A stretch of DNA of 64,000 nucleotides, taken from assembly GCF_964019625.1 (NCBI RefSeq), contig NZ_OZ026458.1:558001-622000 (forward strand), read 5' to 3'. Made by a program: the position numbers and the translations under genes. The stretch comes from Spiroplasma endosymbiont of Diplazon laetatorius. GTDB taxonomy: Bacteria > Bacillota_I > Bacilli_A > Mycoplasmatales > Mycoplasmataceae. Under the pieces are notes generated by a model. The model saw nothing but the letters and a program-made list of their open reading frames with translations. It ran no database searches and was not told where the DNA came from. Below are positions 53,385 through 63,508 of this stretch, piece by piece. Each line of letters opens with the position of its first letter. Position 1 is the first letter of the stretch.

Positions 53385-53411
53385 AGACTTCTGAAAAGAA
53401 GTCTTTTTTTT
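53385..53411 (+). terminator. second plus-strand terminator
   Basis: AGACTTCT (53385-53392) pairs with AGAAGTCT (53397-53404) around GAAA, followed by eight T. It backs up the terminator at 53320-53335 or ends a longer form of the RNA. Confidence 0.8.
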
Positions 53412-53672
53412 ACTTGAGTTATAGTTTTCATTTATTTCAAAGATCGTGTAGCATCAAATAAACTTCTTTATAAAGATGCTCTTAAAGTAATATATAACTG
53501 TTTTTTTATTCCCGAACGACATCAAATGATTACATGTTTAACTTAAATATGTAACGCCTTTGATATTTTTATTGTAATACTTTAAATTTAAATTGCAAAA
53601 AAGTTACATTTTTTTTATTATTAAAACCTAGTATTTATCTAGGTTTTAAAGAAATTAAAAAAATTTTTAAAA
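53412..53672. other. non-coding stretch with further hairpins
   Basis: Contains AGTTATA (about 53420) facing TATAACT with T7 after it (about 53500), a GCATC/GATGC hairpin between them, and ATCAAA-TTACAT facing ATGTAA-TTTGAT near 53523-53565 with a T-rich tail. These suggest one or two more plus-strand short transcripts. No ORF. Confidence 0.4.
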
Positions 53673-53700
53673 AAATAGTAAGTTTAAAAACTTACTATTT
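53673..53700. terminator. terminator of the phosphatase-like gene
   Basis: AAATAGTAAGTTT (53673-53685) pairs with AAACTTACTATTT (53688-53700), flanked by A- and T-runs. The stop codon (53695-53697) lies in the stem. Confidence 0.8.
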
Positions 53701-54147
53701 ATCGAATTTATAAGGGAAGTTTAATTCCAAAAACTTCTTTCAACCTGGGTTTGGAGAGTGATTTGGATAGATCTTTCAATACTCTTTTTGAGCTTCTTGA
53801 TAAGAATCAGCTTTTATTATGTTGTTTCTAACTAAATACATAAACACTATGCTAGCACTTCTGTTGATTCCTCAAATACAGTGTACATAGATTTTTTTAT
53901 CTTTTATGTTGTTTTCTATTTGTTGAATTGCATCAAGTATTAAAGATTTGTCCATATCTTCTAAATATGGATAATCTTCAAAGTTATACAAGATTCGATT
54001 ATTTTCTTCTTGTACAAGCTTATTTAATCCTTTTGGTGGGTTTTGATCTTCAAATATTTCTTGAGCACAGCTCAAGATTAATTCAGAATCACTTGGAGCT
54101 GAATGCATATCTCCTAAAAATAAGTTATCAACTATTTTTTTGCTCAT
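53695..54147 (-). CDS. dual-specificity-phosphatase-like protein
   Basis: A 150-residue protein with the Cys-phosphatase loop VHCIWGINRSAS (H-C-x5-R-S) near residues 89-100, followed by MYLVRNN, the usual helix. A general-acid Asp may lie in YPYLEDMD. The family removes phosphate from Ser, Thr or Tyr or from other molecules. Three TGA-Trp codons, including the one in the loop. AAGGGG precedes the ATG. The gene follows the 54168-54683 gene with a 20-base gap, so they are co-transcribed. Confidence 0.85.
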
Positions 54148-54167
54148 AATAATTTAATCCCCTTTTT

Positions 54168-54683
54168 TTATACTCAAAGTGGTAAAAATTCATTAAATAA
54201 TTGTTCTTGAGTATCTATATATAAACAATCAAAGTTTGTAGTACTTTGAGATGTTAAGTTTTTGTGTTCTAAGATATGAACAAATATATGTATTTGATCA
54301 TCACTTACTTGTTCTAAAAACACTATTGGTCAAAATTGTAAACCTACTGGTAATTGGTTTAAACCCATGTTACTTGGTTTATCCAAGTAAAGTTCTATTA
54401 AAGAATCTTTTTCTTTTTGTTCTTTTCCAGTTAAATCTAAACTATGAGAAGTGTTGTTTTGGTTACTTGCTTTGATAAGTCTATCTTTTTGATCAAATGT
54501 AATATATAAATTTACAAATTTATAGTTTCCATTTAAGTAATGAACTTTATATATGTTTTCTAAGTTAAAGCTCTGATTATTATCAATTACATTTACTGTT
54601 TGTGGTGCATAAAACTCTATTTGACTACAACTTTTTTCTTTTAAAGTTGTATTTAAACGTTTTATGAAGTTATTAATATCCAT
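54168..54683 (-). CDS. unrecognised soluble protein co-transcribed with the phosphatase
   Basis: A 171-residue protein without signal peptide or membrane helix; mixed alpha/beta composition. ATG at 54683 is chosen because GAGGAAA precedes it at proper distance; an upstream in-frame start lacks a site. Three TGA-Trp codons near the C terminus. Directly upstream of the phosphatase-like gene. No family recognised. Confidence 0.7.
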
Positions 54684-54710
54684 ATTTATTTTCCTCATAA
54701 ATAATTATAA

Positions 54711-54734
54711 TAAAAAACTAGCTGAAGCTAGTTT
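54711..54734 (-). terminator. terminator just upstream of the 54168-54683 gene
   Basis: AAACTAGC (54715-54722) pairs with GCTAGTTT (54727-54734); a T-run follows on the minus strand. No minus-strand CDS ends here, so it ends an untranslated RNA or acts as attenuator, 28 bases before the gene. Confidence 0.75.
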
Positions 54735-55053
54735 AAATATTATATTATTTTATTTTCATTTTAAAAGACTTGGCTAAAGGTTATTTAAAATTGTTAAGTT
54801 AAATGTAATCTGTTTTATTAATAAACTATTTTTAGTTTAATTGTATAAGGTTAAAAATTAACTATCTATTTCGATGAATTAAACAAAGAAACATCATCAA
54901 AAAAATTAATCTTTAATACTTTAAAATATATTGGCTATTTTTTTCAAATCCTAAGTAACCAAAACATTTTTCGTTGATAAATAAATGTAAAACTTTTTAT
55001 TCCCTACCTTCAATCTAAAGGCTCTTTGATTTTATCAATTAGTTGTGAAAAAA
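54711..55053 (-). ncRNA. probable untranslated RNA or attenuated leader
   Basis: A gene-free 340-base stretch lies between a minus-strand promoter and a minus-strand terminator. The first bases can form GGCT...AGCC with an inner TTGAT/ATCAA loop, then CCTT/AAGG and ACATTT/AAATGT stems. No ORF has more than a few codons with a ribosome site. It could be a stable RNA or the leader of the phosphatase operon. RNase P, tmRNA and SRP signatures were looked for and not seen. Confidence 0.45.
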
Positions 55054-55059
55054 AGCCAA

Positions 55060-55087
55060 ATTATACTAAACTACAAAACATTTTAAA
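55060..55087 (-). promoter_or_regulatory. promoter for the 54711-55053 transcript
   Basis: On the minus strand TTTAAA (55082-55087), 16 bases, TATAAT (55060-55065) with TAG before the -10 box. Confidence 0.5.
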
Positions 55088-55190
55088 AATAAAAAATCTA
55101 TTTTAATCTTAATAAAGAGATTTTTAAAACTCTAAAAATTGTATATTACAAAATAATTGTTTAAAATATTACTTAAAGGGAATGATGAGT

Positions 55191-56186
55191 ATGAATTATA
55201 AAAAAAGCTTAAGGAAGTTGAAGCGATACCATTACAACTGATTCAATATAACACTAATGATAATATTATTTCCAATAGTGTTTCTGTTATCAATGTTTTG
55301 TGCAATAGTATTCGTTCCATACTTATTTAAGTATCCAAGAAAAGGAAAATACAAAGGTGTTGAATTTAACACCTATGAGCACTTATTATACGATTTAGAT
55401 CGTAAGAAAATGACTAACTTTAATATTAAAAAAGAACAAATAAGAGAATTTAATATTGGTCCATTAAGTGAACAAATAAGTGCTTTAATGGTTAGAAACA
55501 AAAACAGTAAAAAGTGAATAATAGGACTTCACGGTTTTAAAAGAAACAAATATATGGGTTTAAGAGGAATTTATCACTTCTATAATCAAGGATATAACTT
55601 GATATCATTTGATGGATTTGCTCATGGATCAACTTATGGAACTTATTCAGACTTTGGTCTTACAAATTCAAAAGTTTTAAATGAAGTTATTAAGTTTGTA
55701 AAAGAATCATTTGATGTTGAAGAAATTGGAGTTTTAGGAACAAGTATGGGAGCTACAAGTGCTTTATACTTTGCAAAAAACTACTATAAAGAAAACAAAA
55801 TCGATTGATTAATAGCAGATTGTCCATTTGCTCAAGCAGTACCTCAAATAAGGTTCTTCTTACAAAAATACATGGTTCTTCCATGATGATTTATGTCATT
55901 GGGGATTAACTATAACTTTAGAAGATATGCTAAAGCAAGTATTAAAGAAGTTAACTTATTAAAAGGACAAGAAAGCATTGATGATCTAAAAGTATTGTTT
56001 ATTCACGGTAAAAAAGATGACTTTATAATGTATCACAACTCAGTTGTGATGTATCATTTAAAGCATCTAGCAGAGAATTCTAAACAAAGTGAATTAAAAC
56101 TCTATGAAAATGCAAAACACTCAAGTAGTATGCACAAAAACATGGAAGACTATATGAAAACCACTATTGGTTTTGCTAAAAAATAA
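55191..56186 (+). CDS. membrane-anchored alpha/beta hydrolase
   Basis: A 331-residue hydrolase with one N-terminal transmembrane helix (about residues 22-46). It shows an HGF oxyanion loop near residue 112 (IIGLHGFKRNKY), the nucleophile elbow GTSMGATSA (G-x-S-x-G) and a His in NAKHSSSM near the C terminus. Likely an esterase/lipase or peptidase-like serine hydrolase acting near the membrane. The ATG at 55191 is preferred to two earlier in-frame ATGs because AAAGGG lies 10 bases before it. Five TGA codons are Trp. Ends at a strong terminator. Confidence 0.87.
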
Positions 56187-56187
56187 A

Positions 56188-56212
56188 AAAAACTGCTTAA
56201 TAAGCAGTTTTT
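56188..56212. terminator. bidirectional terminator
   Basis: AAAAACTGCTT (56188-56198) pairs with AAGCAGTTTTT (56202-56212), between the convergent hydrolase and membrane-protein genes. Confidence 0.87.
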
Positions 56213-56220
56213 TTATTGTT

Positions 56221-56685
56221 CTAAAAACCTGTATTCTCAAAAGAATATCCATTATCTTTAAGTAATTTTTCAGCCTTTTTATAGAAAATTAATGTTGTAA
56301 AATACCCAATCAAAGGTATGTAAGCTAATCATAAGAATATAATAGTCTTTTTCTTATATGTTTGATCCATATGAATCAAAATTTTTCTAACAGAATAAGC
56401 AAATCATATACTTTTAATAATTAAAAATACTGCAAATATAATCATTGGTGTTGATATACCAATTGCTATTTGTTCAAAATTATATGGGTATTGAAAATAA
56501 TACATCAAAGCCATAAAAATAGCTCAAATTAATATATAGATAATTTGAAATATACCAAATATAAGGTATATAACAACCCTGCTTTTATCAATTACTTTAT
56601 TTTGATATTCCTCTCTTCTAAAGTTATATCTAAAACAAGATATTGTTCAGATGAATCATTCTTCAAAAAAGTCAAAAAACCCCAT
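56221..56685 (-). CDS. small polytopic membrane protein
   Basis: A 154-residue protein with an amphipathic Phe/Trp-rich N terminus (MGFFDFFEEWFIWTISCFRY) and about three transmembrane segments (around residues 38-62, 73-92 and 112-132). Six TGA-Trp codons. AGAGG precedes the ATG. Sits alone between terminators. No family recognised. Confidence 0.72.
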
Positions 56686-56767
56686 AAAATTACCTCTTTT
56701 TAGAATTTTAAACCTTAAAGTTAAAAAAAGACTTTTTGATAACAAAAGACTTTTTAAACAAAATAAA

Positions 56768-56787
56768 AACTTCTCTTTCGAGAAGTT
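56768..56787 (-). terminator. terminator
   Basis: AACTTCTC (56768-56775) pairs with GAGAAGTT (56780-56787); TTTTATTTT follows on the minus strand. It lies about 110 bases past the S1-domain gene. Confidence 0.7.
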
Positions 56788-56898
56788 AGATAAATTATTA
56801 ATAAATCAATTCTTTAATAAAACTTGGAAATTTAACGTAAAGACAGTTGTAATACTAATACTATAACTAAAACTTATTATTAAATGACAGATAGGTTA

Positions 56899-57135
56899 TT
56901 ATTTTGAAACTCTTTTTAATGATAATTTAGCTTGATCTTTGCTTTCATCTACTGAAATAACATAACCATCCATTTGTTGTCCTACAGTTACGTAGTCAGC
57001 AACGTTAGTTACGTATGCGTCAGCAATTTCTGAGATGTGGATTAATCCTTTATAGATTTTTCCATCAATTTCAGCATCACAGAATGCACCAAAATCAACG
57101 ATTTTAGTAATAGTAATATTTACAATTGTTCCCAT
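56899..57135 (-). CDS. single S1-domain RNA-binding protein (YugI/GSP13-like)
   Basis: A 78-residue protein that is one S1 RNA-binding domain: MGTIVNITITKIVDFGAFCD, KGLIHISEIA and the final VDESKDQAKLSLKRV strand pair. It resembles the single-domain S1 proteins (YugI/general stress protein 13 type) that associate with ribosomes. No in-frame TGA. AAGGAGA precedes the ATG. The gap upstream (57136-57355) shows TAAAACATTTT/AAAATGTTTTA arms and a TAGCTAA direct repeat. Confidence 0.85.
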   Translation of the reverse strand: MGTIVNITITKIVDFGAFCDAEIDGKIYKGLIHISEIADAYVTNVADYVTVGQQMDGYVISVDESKDQAKLSLKRVSK

Positions 57136-57355
57136 ATAAATTTCTCCTTACTTTTCTAACTATAAACTATTTTTATACAATAATGTAGAATTTATTATAA
57201 AAAATAAAACATTTTATTATTTATAACAAAAATGTTTTATTTAACGTCTTTTATTGAATTATTTTACATTATGGACTTTTTTGATATAAGGGTTTAAATT
57301 AGCTAATAGCTAATATATTGTTTTTTTCTTGATTAAATAAATATTATAAAAAAGG

Positions 57356-57487
57356 CTAGATAAAACTTTTCATTTTATGAGATCTTTTCTTCATGAGTTT
57401 ATAATGCTTCTTGCACATATAACCAGTCATGTAAGACTTATAACCTTTTCTAATACACCCATTCACTGGGCAAGCGTTTATTTTCAT
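57356..57487 (-). CDS. 43-residue Cys/His/Lys-rich mini-protein
   Basis: A small gene: MKINACPVNGCIRKGYKSYM then TGYMCKKHYKLMKKRSHKMK and FI. The spacing C-x4-C-x13-C-x2-H fits a single zinc finger, and the Lys/Arg content fits nucleic-acid binding. TTAGGA precedes the ATG. The Cys/His pattern is unlikely by chance in this AT-rich DNA. Between it and the 57738 gene lie AAATACTC/GAGTATTT, TTAACC/GGTTAA and CTTATAAA/TTTTATAAG hairpins. Function unknown; a ribosome- or RNA-associated role is a guess. Confidence 0.55.
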   Translation of the reverse strand: MKINACPVNGCIRKGYKSYMTGYMCKKHYKLMKKRSHKMKSFI

Positions 57488-57737
57488 ATAAATAATCCTA
57501 ACTATTAAATACTCTTTATAGAGTATTTAAAACGATGCTGATTCATATGTTATAAATAAGTTTACCTAGGTGTTGTTCTCTTTTTTAGATTAATATTACA
57601 GATTATTCATTAATTTCATATTTACATGTAATTTTAACCACGGTTAATTAAAACCTTATAAATATTTTATAAGAATATAGTGTTTTTAATATGTTTTTAA
57701 AGTAAGTGTAAAATTTTTTAGTGCACAAAAAAATATT

Positions 57738-58562
57738 TTAAAACTGATGGTCTAAAAGTAATGTATTGTTCTTTTTATATAGTTCATCTTCTTGTAAGTA
57801 ATACATATCAATTCAATGTTGTGTTTTGTTCTCATCAATAATTCTAAATGAGCTTTCAAAAGCATTTAAAAGAGGATCCATATTACTTGCCAATACCATT
57901 GCAGTAACTGAAGTTTGATCTATTATTTCATACATATCTGCAAATTTTGGATGGAATAAGTATGAGTTTTTATCATAATGTACAAATGGTAAAAATAAGA
58001 TATTGCTTATTTTTATGCTTTCTACTTCATGGTTTTCATCAATATATTTTGTAAGTCTTTCTCCTAATGGTTTAAAGTAATCTAAAATATGTTGATTTCC
58101 CTTTTTGGGCATTACCTCTTCTCAAAAAGGGTCATTGTCTTCTTGATCAACTATTGAAACAGATATTAAGTTAATATCATTTTCTTTTCCATAAGCTAAG
58201 AAAATAAAATCAAAAGATAAGTTTAAGTACTCTTGCATTGGATAAAGCATTACTAAAGTTTCTCTATTTAATCCTCTAGTTGACTTGATAACTTCTCTTA
58301 TTAACTTTACTCTTAAAATCATTTCTTCTATTTTCTCTTCTGTTGTCTCATAGCCAAGTAATATAAAGTAACGAGTTTTAAAAATTTGAGTTAAGTCTTT
58401 ATCATTAATATCCATAAAATAATCAAGTTTAAAAATACAAATAGAATGAATTAAAGCTTCATCACTAAATCAAACTTTTTTTGATTTGAAATTACTTAAT
58501 GTTTCTTTTTGTTTATTTGCAATTTTTAAGAATTTTTTTGAACTTGTATTTTTTCTATTCAT
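57738..58562 (-). CDS. unrecognised soluble protein
   Basis: A 274-residue protein after extending the start upstream past a TGA-Trp to the ATG at 58562, which has TTAGGA before it; the internal ATG at 58415 has no site. Basic N-terminal 45 residues, then a mixed alpha/beta globular part with no membrane helix or signal. Three TGA-Trp codons. No family recognised. It is a single gene with the mini-protein gene 250 bases downstream. Confidence 0.7.
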
Positions 58563-58642
58563 ATTAAATCCTAACTTTCATTATATCTATTATAACATTT
58601 TAAAGTGTTTATTTAAAGAGTCAGACATAATAAGAGTATTAA

Positions 58643-58669
58643 AAATAAATCTCATAAAGAGATTTATTT
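58643..58669. terminator. bidirectional terminator, end of the defence operon
   Basis: AAATAAATCTC (58643-58653) pairs with GAGATTTATTT (58659-58669), followed by T-rich sequence on both strands. It closes the minus-strand operon that begins beyond 64000. Confidence 0.8.
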
Positions 58670-58683
58670 TTGGTTATTTAATC

Positions 58684-58788
58684 TTAAAAAGGCAACATAT
58701 TACCAAGACTTAATTCTATTTGAGTGCTTGAAAATTCATTATAATACTTTAAGGCTTCTTTACTTGAAAAAGGTGCTATTATCAACAT
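58684..58788 (-). CDS. 34-residue ORF at the end of the defence operon
   Basis: MLIIAPFSSKEALKYYNEFS followed by STQIELSLGNMLPF. TTAGGGAG lies 8 bases before the ATG and includes the last bases of the DUF2075 stop codon, so it is translated in step with that gene; the operon terminator follows 15 bases later. No Trp, no signal. The spacing and site make it a plausible real gene, possibly a small partner of the defence proteins. Confidence 0.45.
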   Translation of the reverse strand: MLIIAPFSSKEALKYYNEFSSTQIELSLGNMLPF

Positions 58789-58799
58789 ATTTTTTCTCC

Positions 58800-60680
58800 C
58801 TAACTACTAATTTTACTTTTTATATAATTTCTTAAATTTTCATCTTCGCAATAAATATAACAACCTTTAACAGATCTTGTTAATAAAACTTTGTAAGTAT
58901 TTTTTATTATTGCATTAGATATTTCATTTGCTAGATCTTCTGAGAATTTACCAATTCCTTTTAAGCTCATATCTGTTTTAGCTCTCTTTTTATAATTAGT
59001 TTTTACTATTCCATTTTCAAGATATAAATCTTTTCCAATTATAACAGCACAATAATCTATTTCTAAACCTTGAGAAGTGTGTATACACCCAACTTGATTT
59101 ATTGATTCTTCATTCAACATAAAGTACTTATCATTTATAAGATTTCACTTCATTGAAAAATCTCCAATAACAATATCATCAATGGATGAATCATTTTTAG
59201 AAACTCAATTTCAACAATAACCAGCTAATACTCTTGCGTTATTGTTAGTATTTTTATTCAATAATTTGTTGTACATTTCTTTAGGTGATTCAAAAATTTT
59301 TAAATCAAAGTTTTTTAAAAAATCCAAATTATCCATTTCATCTCCATATAAAATATGATCAATAAATTTAATATATTCATCCGCTCCACTTGATCTAAAT
59401 TGTGTTTTTAATTCAGATAAGTTTTTAATATTCTTTTCTTCAATACCTTCTTTTATAGATCTTTGTTTTATTTCTTTAATTGTTCCAATATCTTTCATAG
59501 TTACAATTTGTCTTTCATCAATGAAAAATATAGATACTTTAGATTCACAAATTATTTCTTGAATTTGATTATCATAGCCTTTCCCTTTTGGTGTATATTG
59601 GTGACGATCAATTAACCTGTGAGCTTCATCAACTATTGAAACATCAAATTCATTTTTTCTTAAATTAGAAAACTTTGCACTACCAAAAAATAAATTATCC
59701 ATTCTAGCTTTATTATATTTTTTATCTTGATTATTATCTGTAATTATTTTTTTATAAGCATTTCTTAAACTTTCATTTTTAGAAACATAAATAGAATTAA
59801 GATCGTATTGTAAACACTTAGAAAGAATTCTTAAAGCAATTACAGTTTTTCCTGTTCCCGGCCCTCCAGGAATTATTATTACTCTTTTCTTGTTATCTTC
59901 TTTTGATTTTCTAATTAAACTAAGACACTTTTCAAAAACTTCTTTTTGATCATCTATAAGAGTAAAAACTTCCTCTCCATCAATAACATTTTTAACAAAT
60001 TCTTGAATTGATTTTCCAGGTCGTATTTGTCCTTCATCTATTTCCTGTAAAAGAAGACCATTATCTCCCTTATTTATTTTTTCACTTATAAAGTTTCTTA
60101 AAGTAATTCTATCTTTTTTATAGAACAATGGACTTTTATTTAAATATTCTTGATATTGTTTATCTTCTATATCAGGAAATTTTTCTAAATCATAATTGTG
60201 TAAGTAACCACAAGTTATTACTTCTACATTTTCATTTGAATAAACAACTTCTGAAAAGTCATTTAGAAAAACTCCATATGAATATGATTGGTAAGAAGGA
60301 TGAACAGTTTCTCTATAACCTTTACCTAGAAAGGTTTTAACAATCATGTCTCTGTCTAAGACAACTTCACATTGTTCTCACTGTTTTAATTCAATGATTA
60401 TAATTTTTCTTTTTTCGTCTTTAGATCCAGTTATTATAAAATCAATTCTTTTTGAGCTTCTGGGTAAGTTATATTCTATAGCTATTCCTAAATCATCCGG
60501 TAAATCAGAAGAAGCTAAAACAACATGCATTTGAGTTAAAGAGTTTTCTCAACTTCTAAATTCATTTTTGCTAACAGATTTATTTGCCATGAACTTAAGT
60601 TCTTCTTGAATTTTCTCAGCAATCATTCCTGATTCAACATCTTCTATAAAACCTTTTTTATTTGTTTTGTATATTATCAT
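58800..60680 (-). CDS. DUF2075 ATPase/helicase with N-terminal nuclease domain
   Basis: A 626-residue protein. The N-terminal 110 residues hold a PD-(D/E)XK-type nuclease core: Asp80 in KRIDFIITG, then Glu97 and Lys99 in IIIIELKQW. The rest is a DUF2075 superfamily-1-like ATPase: Walker A GGPGTGKT (272-279), Walker B VSIVDEAH near 351, then motifs around FIDERQ, QFRSSG and the HTSQGLEIDY segment typical of helicase motif V, and LLTRSVKG as motif VI. It probably acts on foreign DNA or RNA. Ribosome site AAAGGA, 31 bases after the HerA stop. Three TGA codons are Trp. Confidence 0.85.
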
Positions 60681-60711
60681 AACTTTTTAGTCCTTTCCTA
60701 TATTTGATTAA

Positions 60712-62406
60712 TTAAAAAATTTCATCATCGTCTTTTAAAGGTTTTATAACAGGATCATCCATTAATACAATTTGGTAATCCAAAATAACGTCACCGATCA
60801 CCAATGCTTCTCCAACTCCAAGAGAAAACAAAAATAATTCATTTATATTAAATTGTTTTATAAAAGGTTCAATACTCTTATAATCTTTATAGTTTTTTAT
60901 TCTGTGAATGAATAGGTTTGAAGTTTGAGCAATCATTGATTCACTTATTAAATTTGGCATTTGCGTTGAGTAAGTTATGAATAATTTAAATTTTCTTCCC
61001 TCCCTTACTATTTCATCTAAAATACTAAGTTCTTGGTCATCAGTTTTATTATCCATTACGTGAACTTCATCAAGGTATAAAATAGTCCTTATATTCTTAT
61101 TTTCAATTAAGAAGTTTTTTCTTTTTTCATTATATATTTTTTGACTCATAAATTTCATAACATTTCTTTTTATACCAATTGTTAGTTTGCTCAAGTTAAA
61201 TACAAACATTGACAATTTTCTCTCATCTTTACTTCTATTAATAAATACTTCATCAAATGTTTTGCTATTATCATTAATTGAAAATAGTTTTTCTCAAATT
61301 TGAAAATTATTAATTATTCTATTAATTAAAGGTTCTATATGATTTCTTTGAAAATCAGAGTCAATCAAATTAAAAATTAGTAATATTATGAAGTATTCAA
61401 ATCTGTTTAATTTATAGGATGATAAATCTATTTTGATGGACTCTATATCGTTTTCTTTAGCATTATTATAAAAATGATTACTAGTGATTTTTTCTTCAAT
61501 AACAGTGATTATTTCGTTACATACTTTATAGAAATCCTCATCCTCATCTAAAATAGTTGTTAACGTCCTCAATCTAAATTCGGCATTTTTATATCTAGAA
61601 AAACCGCCTTCATGCCCAATTGAATTAATACGTTTCAATTCTTTTACCAATATATTCGTATCTTCATATTTTAAACTATTTATAATAATCTTGTTCAAAA
61701 AAGGCTTTTGAGTTTTTTCTGATGCTCCAAAAATTAAATATAAAAAATCTAAATTATTCTCATCAAAATTTATAAATAAATCTTTTGTAAATGTTCAAAT
61801 ATTAGAATTGTATTTATCAGTAAATTTTTTATTGGAATACTCGCCATTTGTATCTAAAACTACAAATTCAATAGGATTTTTCAATTTATTGTCGATTAAA
61901 AAATCAGCACTCTTTGTGATTATATTTGATAAAGTGTAAGATTTTCCTTGACCTGTAGCTCCAAATATTCCGTTGTGAGAATTTAGTAATTTATTTAAAT
62001 CTATCAGAGTAGGATTATTAAGAGAATTAGTTCCCAATCTTATTTTTGCCTTTTTTCGAGAAATAAAACTTATAATTTCTAAATCAGCTTCTTCTATGAA
62101 ATAAGCAGAATCATTAATAGAAGGCACAAAAGAGACTCCAAACTTGTATTTTCCCTGCTCTATAAAACCATTTACATAGCCTTCAATAAAAATTGAGTCA
62201 TCTCTAAAATATTGCTTAGTAACTTTTAAAATAACCATTATATTTGAAGAAGATATTTTCAACATTGAATTTATACCATTAATTTCAATAATATCACCTT
62301 TACTTGTTAAACTATATTTTGCCATTTCCTCTTTTTTTAATGTTTTTAATATTTTTATATTAACAATGTTGTTATGAACAAAACTCACTTCTCCTATTTT
62401 AATCAT
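60712..62406 (-). CDS. herA: HerA/DUF87-type hexameric ATPase of a SIR2-HerA system
   Basis: A 564-residue HerA-like ATPase. An N-terminal beta-barrel (HAS-barrel-like, residues 1-120) is followed by Walker A GATGQGKSYT (149-158), LDTNGEY after it, Walker B ILYLDEVH with Asp446-Glu447, and the STQMP and NLFIHRI motifs of the HerA/VirB4 clade. Such ATPases form hexamers and pair with effectors such as SIR2. The ATG at 62406 overlaps the SIR2 gene by 8 bases, so the two proteins are made together. An upstream TTG in frame is less likely. Two or three TGA codons are Trp. Confidence 0.88.
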
Positions 62407-63508
62407 TATTTTCAATTTCTCCAGCTCTATTTGAATTGTAGAAAAAAATATCCATCATTTTTTTCATAGCATCTATTGGTGTTGACTCACAAATATAAAT
62501 ATTTTTATATCCTTTCCATTCATAAAATTCACTTTCAGAATATGAAAAAATAATTATTATTAAATCATTGTTTCTTTGTGATGAAGTGATTATTATATCT
62601 TTTATATGTTCGTCACTCAAACTAGTGCCTATAACAAAAAGTATATTTTTATTATTATATATTGATGATTTAAAAAATTGTTGCATTGAAAAAATGTGAT
62701 TCTGAAATACATCTAGGTATTTATCACTTGTGGGCATTACCATCGCTCTATCTAAATTATCTTCTTTATCAAAAAAACCCTTCCTTACAATTTTTCTTTT
62801 CTCTTGATCATTAACCCAATCTATAGAACCATGAATTTTTACAAGATTTATTAAATTTTCCTTTTTACCATCTTTTTCAAATGTGTTATTAAATTCATTT
62901 GCATTAAAGACCCTATTAATTTTGCCTTCAAATCCGTCATTATATTGCAGACCCAACTCATCAAACTTAAATTCACAGAATAAGTCATAATTTAAATTAA
63001 AAATATTAATTTTTTTATTTATATTTTTATGACTATTAAAATCAAAGTTTTCTTGAAATGACTTAATTAGATAGGATAAATTACTATAAAAGTCCATTAC
63101 TTTTTTTTGATTATCAGATTCATATCACTTAAGTGGTTTATTTATTATTTCAATTATGCTTTTTTTTAAATTATTTATAAATTCAAAATTTAATTCTTCT
63201 TTCTTTTTCAAATGATCTATAAAATTTTCTATTTGAGTTATGTTCAGAAAACCATTTTCAAATTTAAAGCTAGAGTTTTTATCTAATTCATTTATAAAAT
63301 CTAAATTAGGATAATATTTTTTTAATAATTTGTTAATTTCCAAAGAAAAATCAGACATTATTGGAAAACCCAAATAATTTTCATTTTCCTTATAGTAGGA
63401 ACAACCAGAACCTAATAAAAAATTAATATTATAGTTAGATATTATTTTTGCAACTTTATTAAGATAATCATCCTTTAAGTTTTTTTCATAGTTTTTATTT
63501 TCTTCCAT
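62399..63508 (-). CDS. SIR2-family effector of a SIR2-HerA system
   Basis: A 369-residue SIR2-like protein. NAD-binding residues are seen in FLLGSGCSYY (GSG at 33-35), IFNLNYD (171-175), the catalytic His in KIHGSID (His226) and FVIGTSLSDEH (294-301, G-x-S-x-x-D-x-H). In bacterial defence, such SIR2 proteins destroy NAD+ on phage infection. GGAGGGGG precedes the ATG, and the upstream DUF2130-like gene stops one codon earlier, directly abutting. Two TGA-Trp codons. The role as NADase is by family knowledge. Confidence 0.88.

Noticed and set aside
52661-55053. RNase P RNA, tmRNA, SRP RNA, T-box, purine, M-box and TPP riboswitch
   Set aside because: Partial look-alikes (GGGTGG, GATTGAAG, CGTTCGGG) were checked, but the conserved cores of these RNAs were not found.
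56651-56866. 71-codon plus-strand ORF
   Set aside because: Starts antisense to the 56221-56685 gene, Lys/Asn/Phe-rich as expected from random AT-rich DNA, no ribosome site.
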